A stretch of DNA of 64,000 bases. Source: Paraspadella gotoi. Lineage: Eukaryota; Chaetognatha. This document shows, in pieces, positions 36,891-47,620 of this stretch. The position numbers and the translations under genes were made by a program. How positions within the stretch are numbered: the first letter of the stretch is position 1; the number at the start of each line of letters is the position of its first letter. The DNA is taken from positions 22,321,486 to 22,385,485 of the forward strand of contig CM119267.1 of the NCBI GenBank assembly GCA_051294375.1, in the 5' to 3' direction. The notes under the pieces are model-generated. The model was not told the origin of the DNA and searched no databases. It worked only from the letters and a program-made list of their open reading frames with translations.

Positions 36891-39800
36891 GGACGAGGAT
36901 TCCTCAACAAAAACCGCCGTATCACCGTCGCTTTCCTCGCCGTCATCCTTCACCTCATCCTCTTCCCGATCCTATTCCTCTTTCGACGTTCGCTCCAGTG
37001 AATTGTGGTCTCAGGGGGATTCTCTCTTTGATTTTAACTCTCTCTCATCGGTTCGTGCGCTCTCTCTCTCTCTTCCCTTTTTTAACGACCCCTTTTTGGG
37101 AAATATCGAGATCGAAGAGATTTACCGAGGTCTTCGTCCACCTTTTCCTTTTTCAATCGCACCCCGAATAGATTAGATCACTTCGTTTCATTCTTTATCA
37201 TTTACCCCCGCAAAAGTGTATAAGCCCTGCCGATATAAATGGGATACTCTCTTTTTCCAACCTATTCATTCCTTTACTACGAAACGATTTTTACAGCTCA
37301 TCTCAGCTCTTAACACTCCCCGCATCCCCATCCTCTACCCACTCCCTAGTGGTTTACCCACCCCTTCTTCCCCGACTCCAAAATCCCCGAGGGGTAAATC
37401 ACTAAAGCCTTCGAAGCTTTCGCGAGAAAAGTCTCGATCAAACTCGCGACGATTAGGAAACGTTCTACTTGTGTCGATCTTTATTCGAGATTATAATTTT
37501 TTTTTCCTCTTCGAGGAAGATACATCGGTTCCAAAAGACGGTATATTTGAGATTTTTTTTCTTCGGATTATCAGGATTGAGAAAACCTCACAAGAGAGTC
37601 GAGAAACGTGGTTAGAGTCTGAGATCATTGATTTTCGTTGAAGATATTTCGACTTTTTTTTTCCTCTCGAAGTCATTTTCTTCGAGTTTATTGTCCGCCA
37701 ATGAACCTTCACTAGACCGAGTCTCTTTCTGCCGAGAATCCCCTTTTAAGAAGACAGTCTTTATCATTGTCTTCAAGATTCGCCCCCTTTCTCTCAAGAA
37801 ACGACGCCAAAGGCAACGATACAAAAGGCACGATCGGTTCGGAGACTCGCATCAATCAAGGAGTCTGTCACTTGGGTTATCCCCTCTTGTTTCCTGTTCG
37901 CAGTCGGCGATCGACTCTCTCCCCATTTTGTTTACATACCCGATTCACTTGCTCTTTATCTTTCGCTCACTTATTTTTTGTGGTTGGTTGTTGCGATATT
38001 AAACCCGACTCGACCTAATTACTGGGAGACACGAACCGACCAGATTTTTTTGTCTTTTCTCAGTGCCACAACAAAGGGGAGAACTCATCATAATGTAAAG
38101 CACTGTAAAATAACTAAGGCCTTTAGTATCTAGGTTTTTTAGAAAAATACATTTTCACAAAAATTTAGATGAGCTGAGAGCGAGTTGTTCTATAACCGCA
38201 TAACGGTAACCGGTCGTAAAACCCGTCATCAGAGAAAGAGAAAGAGCCCAAAATATCGTGATCCTGGCATTGACGGTGAACCAGATTAAAAACGATCTCA
38301 CAAAGAATTAGTGGGAGAAAGACAATGAAGAGACGGGAGATTGTAAACAATCCGATGCATCTTTCAGAGGGAGGGAAAGAGTGACGCCTGTTTAACGTTA
38401 ACGGCCGGGGAGGGATGGGGATAGAGAGAGCATCAACGGAACTCCGAGGCCGGTGTTAGAGGGCGCGAGCTCCGGATGCGTCTTGTCAGGGAAGGAGAAG
38501 ATTTACAGGCAGGAAATCCATTTGGGAGAAATAAGATAAACAAAGAGGGGGAGAACGAGACGAACCAGGAAATAAGATCAGATCCGAACCCATGTTTTTT
38601 GCCCCTGTTATCGATGATCCCCATCGGCCATCGCGCGTGAGATAAGATTATTTTTTTTTTTTTAAGATTAATTCCACCGAATTCTTCCCAGAGGAGGCAT
38701 CGGCGCGCGGTAACTGAACATCAAAATAGATGACGGTTTTAAGACCATCGCGTATTTTTTTCACATTTAGGTTATGAAAATAGGGCAGCGGCCATCGCGG
38801 TCGGAATCCGATCTTCTCCTCTCCCGCCCGCTTTCCCATTAACATATTCGCTGTCGCTGACTCCCCCCCAATCTTCATCGGGTCACGTGACTCGTATTCA
38901 CGGGGACAAGGATAAGGACTTCGAGGTCATCCCACAGTTCGAGTCGAGAACAAGGAGTAAAAAGGAAAAGCGAGATTTTTCTGGGGTAATTATCAAACGA
39001 ACGGCGACCAAAAAACGATCAGAACACTTAGAAGCGAGTTGTTAAGAACGTTTGGGGAAAAGAATATGTTTGTATAAATTAAGAGTGTGAAAATAAAGGA
39101 AAACGCGACGAGGCCATTGCGGGTTCTCTCGTCGAGAGTCTTGAAGGATTACCTCTCACTTATGTCGGATTTTCTCGGCTCATTTCCTTCAGGAAAAAAA
39201 AAGGAAGTCTTTTAAAAAGCACTTCGAATCAATTAGGCATTGAAGTGTTTTCTTTCCCCTTTTGTCACCTTTGGTTCGAGTCGGACGTTAAAAAAAGACC
39301 GTCGAGTCTGATAATATTTATGGAAAAAAAAACTTATCTTTTAGTTTTACTTTTTAAAACGCCTTTTTTTTTCAGACAAGTTAAGCAACGCGACGCAGTT
39401 CGAAAAATAAATTTATGTAATGAATAAAAACATAGCAAATATTTTTATTTGCAAAACGTTACTTGTTACCAAAGATTAACAGACGAAAACAAAACGAATG
39501 GAATGTGTGTTACGAAACTTTGTCTGCGAAGTCAAATTATCGAAAGGAATGTAGGTTTTTTGAATTTCAAATTTCTCTTATTTCTAAGGCTCTCATTTGA
39601 TAATTTAAACAAGACGAGAAAATGATTTCGAGATTGGAAATTGGAACTCGATCATGAAAACGGGGAACTATAACCAGCTAAAAAAAATTGGAACTGGGAC
39701 GGAAAGACGAATAAAATAAAAGAATAAAATAAAACCAAGTTAAACCGCGAACAAAAACATCCGGGGTTGGAAATCCTATAAAAGTGTCGCCCCCCCCTTA

Positions 39801-41101
39801 GTTTTCTTACGTTTTAAGAGGCGGAAAAAAAGGTGTGTGGAGAGGGAATCGGAAAAGAGTGGGGAAGGAGGGTGGGGGGTGGAAAATAGAGGGATAAAAA
39901 AAAAAGAGTCGAGAGAGAGAGTGATTTTTATCGGTTTTCGAGTCGATAAAACTAAAAACCGCAAAACGTAAATCACACTTGGGCGCGAATCGGTGACTGG
40001 GTCGAGTCTCAGCTTCGACTCGACTTCGATCGATTCGCGTTCGATGAATCGACGCCTTGGCTTTGAGAAGGGGGCGGTAGGGGGGGGGGAGACTAGGGGA
40101 GAGAGACGGGAGAGAAAAGGCGACGACGAAGCCCACGTAACCGACATTCGCCGAATTCCTAAAAGTCGGTAGGCGATTTGAGAATTTCCCGTTGGCCGGT
40201 GGGACAGTTTTATCGAAATTTTGGAGTCTTTTTCACGAAAGACTGGACTGACAATTTTTCTGTCGAGAAAGTATTGAGGCGACGGTTTTAAAGAGAGAAT
40301 TCGAACTCCAAACGAATGCAAATCATGAGATAAGAGATTGAAAGAGTTATTTCCTGCAGTGGGTTTTTACTTGTTCTGCCCTACAAATTTAACTTTCGCG
40401 CGTCAAAAATAGAAAAAAAAACAGTTGCTTCTGCTCTTTTTCTATAATAAAGCGTCAACGTCGGGGAAAAAAGAATTCCTTCTCTCTCTCACCCTTAAAC
40501 TTTTTCTCTTCCCCCCCCCCCAATATCTGCCAGACCTCAAGATTTCGCCAGTTCGACCTTAAAACTGGTAAAAGGTGAAAGGACGCCTCGAGGGGCTCAC
40601 GTGGCGAGTTTAGTCACGTGACCGCCCGAGGGAGAGGGGAAAAGTGAGAGGGTAATAAGAAGAGGAAGAGAACGATTTCAGGAGATCCCCCGAATTTTCC
40701 TCTCGCACAAATGTTCCTTTTATTTTTTTCCTTCGCGAACTCAAAACCGAAAATACACATGAAGCTGAAATAGGAAGCGTCTATTGTAAACAAATATATC
40801 GCGTAACATTTCTGATAGTTTTCGTTCACAAAAATTACAATAAAATATTTAATTTGGATTTATATTCAAGGGAAAGAAAGTATTTTTAACGATACAAATA
40901 AGTAAACCACTAAACTTCTTAACTATTTCCAAAATTAAAGTTTGAATACAAAAGGTTTCTTTCCTTTTTTTTTTTTTCTAAATCGTAACTTCTCCAGAGA
41001 GCGATCCAACTGGACTGGGGTCAAAGTGAAGCATTCTTTTCACTTCACCCCCTTCCACCTCCTTTTGACATTGCGGAAACAAGTTGGTCGAGTCGCGCGC
41101 C
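36335..41101. other. gene-poor stretch, 4.8 kb
   Basis: This is the largest gap in the window. It begins with the presumed promoter and 5' leader of the tolloid gene, including a long (GA)n tract, and ends with the 3' side of RPL13A. Open frames of 60-180 codons occur on both strands (such as 37216-37641 plus and 39776-40321 minus). They have skewed, A/T- or C/T-driven composition and no supporting splice sites, so I do not call them. Confidence 0.5.
36804..36892. repeat. (GA)n simple repeat upstream of tolloid
   Basis: About 85 bp of nearly perfect GA dinucleotides with a single GGA break, 470 bp upstream of the tolloid start codon. Such tracts are common near animal promoters (GAGA-type sites). 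A role here is only a possibility. Confidence 0.9.
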
Positions 41102-44100
41102 TTAGACTCTGTTGATGCCGAACTGTTGCATGACGGCGGTGTGGGCGGCGACCTTGGACTCCACTTGTTCCTTGGCCTTGGCACGCAAGGCGAGGTCGGC
41201 GCGCTTCTTCTTGTAGTAAACGGACGCCTTGACTTTGCGTTTGGCCTCCAGCGTGGAGATCACGTGCTGGTACTTCCATCCGACCTGCAAGGGGTCGAGG
41301 GGGGTGTAAGGGGGTGAAGCGAAGAAGAGGGGATTAATCGCAAAACGTCGTAAAAGTTTGATTGACAAATTAATTGGATTCTATCGTAGAACAATCAAAC
41401 AAGGGGCATAAATCAATCAATCCACTCGTTCATCACTCGACCAATCCTCGTTTTATTTTGGGATCCGGGTTGCACCCGGGGGGGGTTGGGCATTAAAAAT
41501 AATAGGAGGGTCTGATCGTGACTGACAGTGACAGTTAAGCTCTTTCGAAAAAAAAAAAATAAACTCGGTTTTTTGATCAAGAATGGTGAAAACTGTAAAC
41601 TGACATTCTTACAAGAACAGTGTACAGTGTAGTGAAAATAAAAGAAAAACGTAGACACCGAAAACAAGGAGAAGGACAAGAATATTAAAAAAACATTTAC
41701 TAGGGAGTCTTCTTAAAAAAAATATATATACACTTTTTCACAAGAGTATGACCCCTCTTTATTAGAGAAAAAAGTAATTTGGGGCAATTAGCGACGAACG
41801 GGTGGCGGAGACGAATTATAGATGTCACAAAAATTATGACAGCCAGGACTTAAAAACCGACTCTGAAAATAACAGAAGAGAGAAAAAGAGAAAGAAAAAG
41901 AAAAGATACGAAACGAGAAACGGTTTCGACCAATTAGCCCGTACATTGTGCAATTATGGCCGAGAGTTAAAAATTATTTTAAAGAAAAAAAACATTTAAA
42001 GAGTATGAAGGTAATTAGTTAGAAAGAGTACTTTGTCATAAAGTTATGACGTTTTAGGGCCAAAAACTTTTTAGGGTCCTCGGCAGTTGCTTCACGAGAA
42101 AGACTAAAAAAAATTAGGGAAGTAAATGCAACAAAAAATCATTTACAACTGACTACCGGGACCTTTTCGTAATTTAAAAACCGCCTTCTCACCTCGTGAG
42201 AGAGACGACCGAGCACGCAGAACTTGCGATGAGGCTGCAGCCTGATCACGCGGAGAGCGGATGGCACGACAAGACGCTTCCTCTTGTCGAATGGCGCGGG
42301 AACGCCCTCGTAACCCCGAAAACGCTTCATTGCTTCTTGGCCGCGGGCCAGCTTGTGGGGAAGCATGCCACGGATCGTGCGGTACAGGATTCTGAAACGA
42401 AAATGGTAGTGAGCGATGAGTTCGATTTTTTTTTTTGGATATGAAAAGTAATTTTACCTTGACGGCGCCCTGTGGTGGAAAGGGCCGCGCTTTGGGTTGA
42501 CATTACAGCGCTTTCGCAGAAAGTCCATGTACTTCAGCTTGTTACGGTAAAAACTTCCAGAAATGTTGATGCCTTCGCATCTGGGAAATCAAAAATTTAC
42601 ATAATAAACAAATTAGCAAAATATTTTTAATATCGAAATAAACTTTTTAATCTTATGTCACAAAAAAGATTTGAAAAAATTAACATCTTCAGTCACGTTT
42701 TCTAATCTTCATTACGAAAGTATGTTTATTTTGATTTAAAGTAAAAATCTCGTCTCAGATTACAAGCGGAGGGTGGCTGCTCAAATTACTCGAACCAAAC
42801 ATTTTTATGGTTTATTTTTGTTATGGCTGAATTCTATTTTGCCTTTTAGATGATATTCCTCAGAGAATTGTCTCCATCACAAAAACTTTTGTTTTGTATT
42901 TCGAATATGTTTATGTACACAAAATTTTCTATTAACTAAAAAACCCTTATTGAGTCACCACAGTAGAGGTATTTTTGATAGAGAGGATCTGAAATTTCTT
43001 CTGTCATGTTAATTGTTTAATCGAAATGACGACTCGCGTTGGTATTACGTATAAAACAATATAAACATGTTTATAAAAATAAAAGAAAAAAAATACCAAA
43101 AAAAAGTTTATAGTGTAATGGTAATTTTTTATCTTAGGCGCAAATAAATAAATGAGAAAAGTAAAAAAAGCGGGAGCCTAAAAACTTTTTTTAAAAACAT
43201 AACTTGGAGGTTAAAAAATAGAGTTTCGACGGCAAAGAGACGCCATGTATGGAAATGAAGATCTGGATCAATTCTATTCAATCCCAGACCTCGACTCGTT
43301 CTGCGACGAACCACGACAGTTCGAATCCATCAAAACGACAGGTTCGTTGGTACGAGGTAGGGTTATTCAACCGGCCGCTCAGCAATTTTCAACAAAGATT
43401 TAACGTTGGTTTTACCTTTAATATCAAGTTTCGACCCTTTTAAATAATTCCCTCTAGACGAAAGATCACGTTGGAGCCAAAGACAAGAGCCTCTCCATCG
43501 AAATCCCCTCGATTTGCGGTGGAGAACGCACGAGGATGAGTCTTCGTGGTCGCGTCGTCCAACTGACGCATGGAGGGAGAGTCGCATCAACGGCTGCTGC
43601 GAAGACGGACAGAGCGAGTGGCGTCAGGCGAGGATTAATCGCGGGGAATACGATTCGTGGTGGCGACCGGAGACGATCGTCGGCGACCGTGGCGAAGGGG
43701 CTTGGAGATCGAAAACCGATTGTGGAGACTTCACGTCGGGCGTCGGCTGCTGTGGCGAAGCATCAGACTTCTCGCCATTAGCCGACACGCAAAAGGGATA
43801 CGGAGCGGAGCTGGCTTCCTGTTGCGGCATCCCTTATGACAATGACACTGCTTCCAGCCGCTGGCGGTACGACGATCCCGGGTGCTCGGCCGTTGACAAG
43901 GAAACGGACGCCGCGAATTCGACGGCTCTCGACGAGGCAGCCTTGCAAGAACTGTATCAACGCAACTTGAAAGAATGGGAAAGATTGGAGAGGGAGCACT
44001 CGGCGGATGCCGATATCAGCAACCTAGAGGGAATGATAATGGACGCCGGAGAGGCTCTACAGCAGAGACACCTCTGCGCCGAGATGGAGCAACCAAATCC

Positions 44101-47100
44101 CGTGGACAGCGGAGCTGATTCAGTTTCACGCGGAGTTCAGACGAATAAAGGACGGAAGAAATCACGCTCTGCAGAACCGGTCGTCGATTCCTCGTGCTGT
44201 CCTCCCGGAGAGCCTTGCATGGAGTGTTGTCGTAAAGCCGTGGACAAACTCTACGAGAGTTACACGATTCCGACAAACGCGGGAAAACATGAGACAATCG
44301 TGGAAACGGTTCGAGACAAGTTCGATCGATTCGATGCTCAAATGGGAAATTTTAGAGAAGAATATTTGAAACGAATGGAAGGGACTGAGGAGCTTTTTAA
44401 AGGATTCAAAGACGACGAGGAGATGTACCGTAAGTTCGTGTCCAACGACGACCAAGTCAGGGACGGCACCTCTCCGACAGGAGAAAATAGCAATAGGTGC
44501 CGTTGTACGGACGACAAGTACGGGTTGGGTAACAACAACGTTATCATTATAAACAGCGGTGGAAATCAATACAAAGGTGGAAAGGGTATGCCGGAAGGTT
44601 CTAAATCGCAAGAACCGTCTCCCTCCGAGCCCGCGCCGCCAAAATTTCCAAAGGCTCAAAAAGAAAAGACGGCCTCCGTTTCCAAAGGGAGCGGCTATAA
44701 GAGCCCCTCTGTTGCGTTGAGCGCACCTCGTAAGCGGTCTAAAGATCAGACAACGCCGAAAATTTCGGAACAAAAAACTTCATCTCTAAAAGCGCAACTG
44801 CTGGATGAGTTGATCGAAGGAATTGTCGAAAAAAAAGATGAGGAGGCCCAGAAGCTTCAAGCGCTTCTGGTCGAATCGGAGAAGTTAGAAGAACATGAAA
44901 AATTGGAAAGAAAAGGGAAAGAGGAAAAAGTTGAGAGAGAAATGGAGGAAGAGGAGGAAAAAGAAGATGTGGAAGGGGAGATAAAAAAAGAAACTGAAGA
45001 AGAGGAAGAAGGAGAAGAAAAAGAGGAGGAAGAAGAGGAGGAAAGAGAAGAAGAGGAAGGAGAAGAGGAGGAAGGAGAAGAGGAGGAAGGAGAAGAGGAG
45101 GAAGGAGAAGAGGAGGAAGGAGAAGAGGAACAAGAAGAAATAGTCGATGAGGGTTCCAGCGTAGAACAGGAGGAATCTTCAGGGTCTGAAGAGGAGACTC
45201 CTTCATCAGCATCTAAATCACCATCGAAATCATCTTCAGGTTCAAAATCACCCTCGGGCTCAGCGTCGAAATCACCGTCGGCGTCGAAATCTCCGTCCGC
45301 CTCGAAATCTCCATCGGCGTCGAAATCTCCGTCGGCGTCGAAATCCTCATCCGCTTCTAAATCTCCCTCGGGATCTCCAACTTCAACGAGGTCGCCGTCC
45401 GCAACATCAAAGTCGCCATCGGCATCGAAATCGCCGTCTGGGTCTCAATCCGCATCCGCGTCGGCATCGGCATCCAAGTCGCCGTCCGCATCCAAATCTC
45501 CATCTGGCTCAGTTGGATCGAAATCTCCCTCCAAATCCGCATCGGCCTCCGCATCGGCCTCCGCATCAGCCTCCGCATCAGCCTCCGCATCAGCATCAAA
45601 ATCATCCAGCGATCATTCAAACAGGAATCGGAGTAAGATCGAGAAGATCGAGGAAATGAATTGGTTGCGTAGTTTTTTTGGGTCACTTCCTTTTACCCCC
45701 TTCCCTCAATAATAAAATCTACTTTGCATATAATTTTTTTTTTAAATTTAAGATAATAGAGATCTACCCCTTCCCCACAAGCTCATTTTCTGTCAAGATG
45801 ATGAAATTTAAAATTTGAGTCCAACACAGAGCGAAATAGTTTTGCTGCCAGATAGAACCAATTCAGTTCCTCCTTTCCTAAGTCGTGCAACAAGTGCAAC
45901 AAAAAATATCAAAAACTACAAATCGTGCAAAGCAACAATCTTCAAAAAATGAGCAAGAAAAACCACCGAGAGCGGGTGGAAAAACGGAAAAACTCGGAAA
46001 AACCACCGAAAAAAACCACCGTTCATCGAAAAATCGTTCAACATCAAAACAACCTTCACACCACGATAAACACAAGCACAAGCCATTACCACAAAAGAAA
46101 AATAAACATTCATCCAAGACCAAAGCTACTAAGAAGAAGACCGTCAGAAGCAAATCCTCGAATTCCAGCAGCTACGATGATTCTTCTGACGGCTCTTGTA
46201 GTTGCTGTGACTGCGAAAGCGAGATAAGTTGCACGTGTGACCAACCGTGCGGCGGAAAAACTCCTTACTGCGCCTCAAATAAATCTTCCAAGACTGAAGA
46301 GTCCGGTGGAAAAACAAAGGGCGAAGACGGAAAAAAAAGAAGCAAGGAAAACTTAACGACAGAGTATTCCAAAAGAGACTTGGATTCAGTCAAACATCGT
46401 TTGCGAACGCTGGAGCACCTTCTGCAGGATATGAGAGAAGAGGTGCTGACTAAAGGCAAGAGCGATAACGATAAGTGCCTTCGTTTCAATGATCATGTGA
46501 CGTGTTGTCCTGAAACCTGTATGCAGTTCAACAATTGTAGCAGCAACTGTACAAAACATTTTCACGACGAAAGCGGCGGCGATAGTACGCGGTCCGTCCT
46601 AAAGACGTCGAGACGATATCGGCGCGAAAACAGCACGGAGGATAGTAATGATAATAATCATCATCATCACCGTGACTCGAATGGCAACGAGAAAAAAACA
46701 AAAATCCAAAGACTTTTCTCCAAGCCAGAGCTGGAGGCGGTCAGAAAGAGGATAATTACGTCAATGGAAGTAGACAGGCACGTATTGAAAGACCTCAACG
46801 CGGTACTAAGACCTCAGAGGGCGGAGGAAGAACGAGAAGCCGGACCATGTCGGGAAATGCGGCACTTGGCGGCAATTCAAGAGGGCGTGGCCACGCTGAA
46901 GAAACGCCATTTGGACAGAAAAGAAGAGCTAGCACGAACCAAGGTCGAATTAAAGGAGGCCTTGAGAAAATTGCAAGGAGGTGGAGGGAATGAGGAAGAA
47001 GAGGAGGAGGATTCAGAAGAAACCGACTGATATGTGATATGAATTTAAATGTAATATGGCAAATATTATATATAATTGAAATATAATGATGAAAACATTT

Positions 47101-47369
47101 AACGTAAAAACTATATAGTTGAGATTTAATTATAGAGGAAATCCGAATTCTTTTTATCGAGGAAATTAATGAAAATGGCAAAGGCAAAATCGGTTGATTT
47201 TTAAAATATTTTACAAAAAAGAAAATTTGGAGTATTTTTGAAGTATGTAAACATACCTGACCACAACGACGCGCTGGCCCTGGAGCAGGGCTTTGGCAAT
47301 GATGGAGGCGAGGCGTCCGAGAAGATGACCGCGTCCGTCGATAACGAGAGGTTTTGTCGAAAAACCCAT
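41102..47369 (-). CDS. RPL13A: large ribosomal subunit protein uL13 (RPL13A)
   Basis: Four exons, 47369-47257, 42580-42458, 42391-42193 and 41284-41102, give 205 residues, the usual length. The protein is a component of the 60S subunit. Landmarks are [19 protein letters not shown] and VVVVR in exon 1, [17 protein letters not shown] in exon 2, the HHRAPSR end of exon 2 joined to [31 protein letters not shown] across exons 3 and 4, and a basic C-terminal helix. Intron 1 (47256-42581) is 4.7 kb, very long for a ribosomal protein gene and for this genome. It contains plus-strand coding sequence. I looked for intronic C/D snoRNAs, which vertebrate RPL13A carries, and found none convincing. Confidence 0.97.
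43245..45712 (+). CDS. low-complexity Cys/acidic/Ser-Pro-Lys protein, nested in RPL13A intron 1
   Basis: I do not recognise this protein. Exon 1 is 43245-43341 (donor ACAG|GTTCGT) and exon 2 is 43458-45712 (acceptor CTCTAG), giving 783 residues if it stops at 45712. The N-terminal half has Trp/Arg-rich stretches, short cysteine clusters ([12 protein letters not shown]) and a predicted helical part. Next comes a Glu-rich block (about residues 500-590) built on a 15-base DNA repeat at roughly 45050-45128, then a long Ser-Pro-Ala-Lys repeat. An AATAAA overlaps the end, but a GTAGTT donor at 45671 could skip the stop and join the next segment in frame. The gene is antisense to, and wholly within, a ribosomal-protein intron. 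Confidence 0.68.
45050..45128 (+). repeat. 15-bp tandem coding repeat
   Basis: About five copies of GAGGAAGGAGAAGAG encode the Glu-Gly-rich block of the nested gene. Unit length is a multiple of three, so copy-number change would keep the frame. Confidence 0.8.
45883..47030 (+). CDS. Cys-cluster/coiled-coil coding segment in RPL13A intron 1, probably 3' exon of the preceding gene
   Basis: An open frame of 381 codons ends with TGA at 47030 but has no ATG near its start, so it needs an upstream exon. TTTCCTAAG just before 45883 is a fair acceptor. A GTAGTT donor at 45671 in the preceding gene has the matching phase and would join the two into one protein of about 1,150 residues. The segment is Lys/Ser/Thr-rich, then has cysteine clusters ([14 protein letters not shown] and [12 protein letters not shown]), a heptad-like helix ([17 protein letters not shown]), a His run and a basic helix with an acidic end. 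The clusters resemble those of the upstream gene, which supports one gene. Independent initiation at an internal ATG near 46431 is the alternative. Confidence 0.6.
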
Positions 47370-47620
47370 TTTTCTCTTTCCGAATCAAAAAGGGGGTCGC
47401 GCTCGTCAAACAAGAAAATGATAAAAAATCCTAATCAAACCAAAATCTGTAACGAAGAAAAAAACAGCATCCAATTCCAAAAACGGAACGGCGATTAACA
47501 ACGAGATTTCATATAAATTGTTAAAACTTTAACGCGAACGAGAAGAAAACAAAAAAAAGTTATTAAGCTAGAAAATAAACTAGGAAACTACTTAAAAAGT
47601 TCTATTACAGTTTTGCTCCA

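Noticed and set aside
37216-37641. Plus-strand open frame of 141 codons in the large gap
   Set aside because: Composition follows local A/T and C/T bias. There is no splice support, family match or flanking signal.
39776-40321. Minus-strand open frame of 181 codons
   Set aside because: Ser/Phe/Pro-rich product of G- and A-run DNA with no recognisable domain and no upstream context.
41300-42190. Possible C/D snoRNA in RPL13A intron 3 (GTGATGA box on the minus strand near 41440)
   Set aside because: No CTGA D box follows within a suitable distance and there is no terminal stem, although vertebrate RPL13A introns do host snoRNAs.
45949-46227. Plus-strand frame starting with ATG at 45949 (about 93 codons, basic)
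   Set aside because: It overlaps the 381-codon frame in another phase and lacks the cysteine and helix features seen there. It is most likely a shadow.
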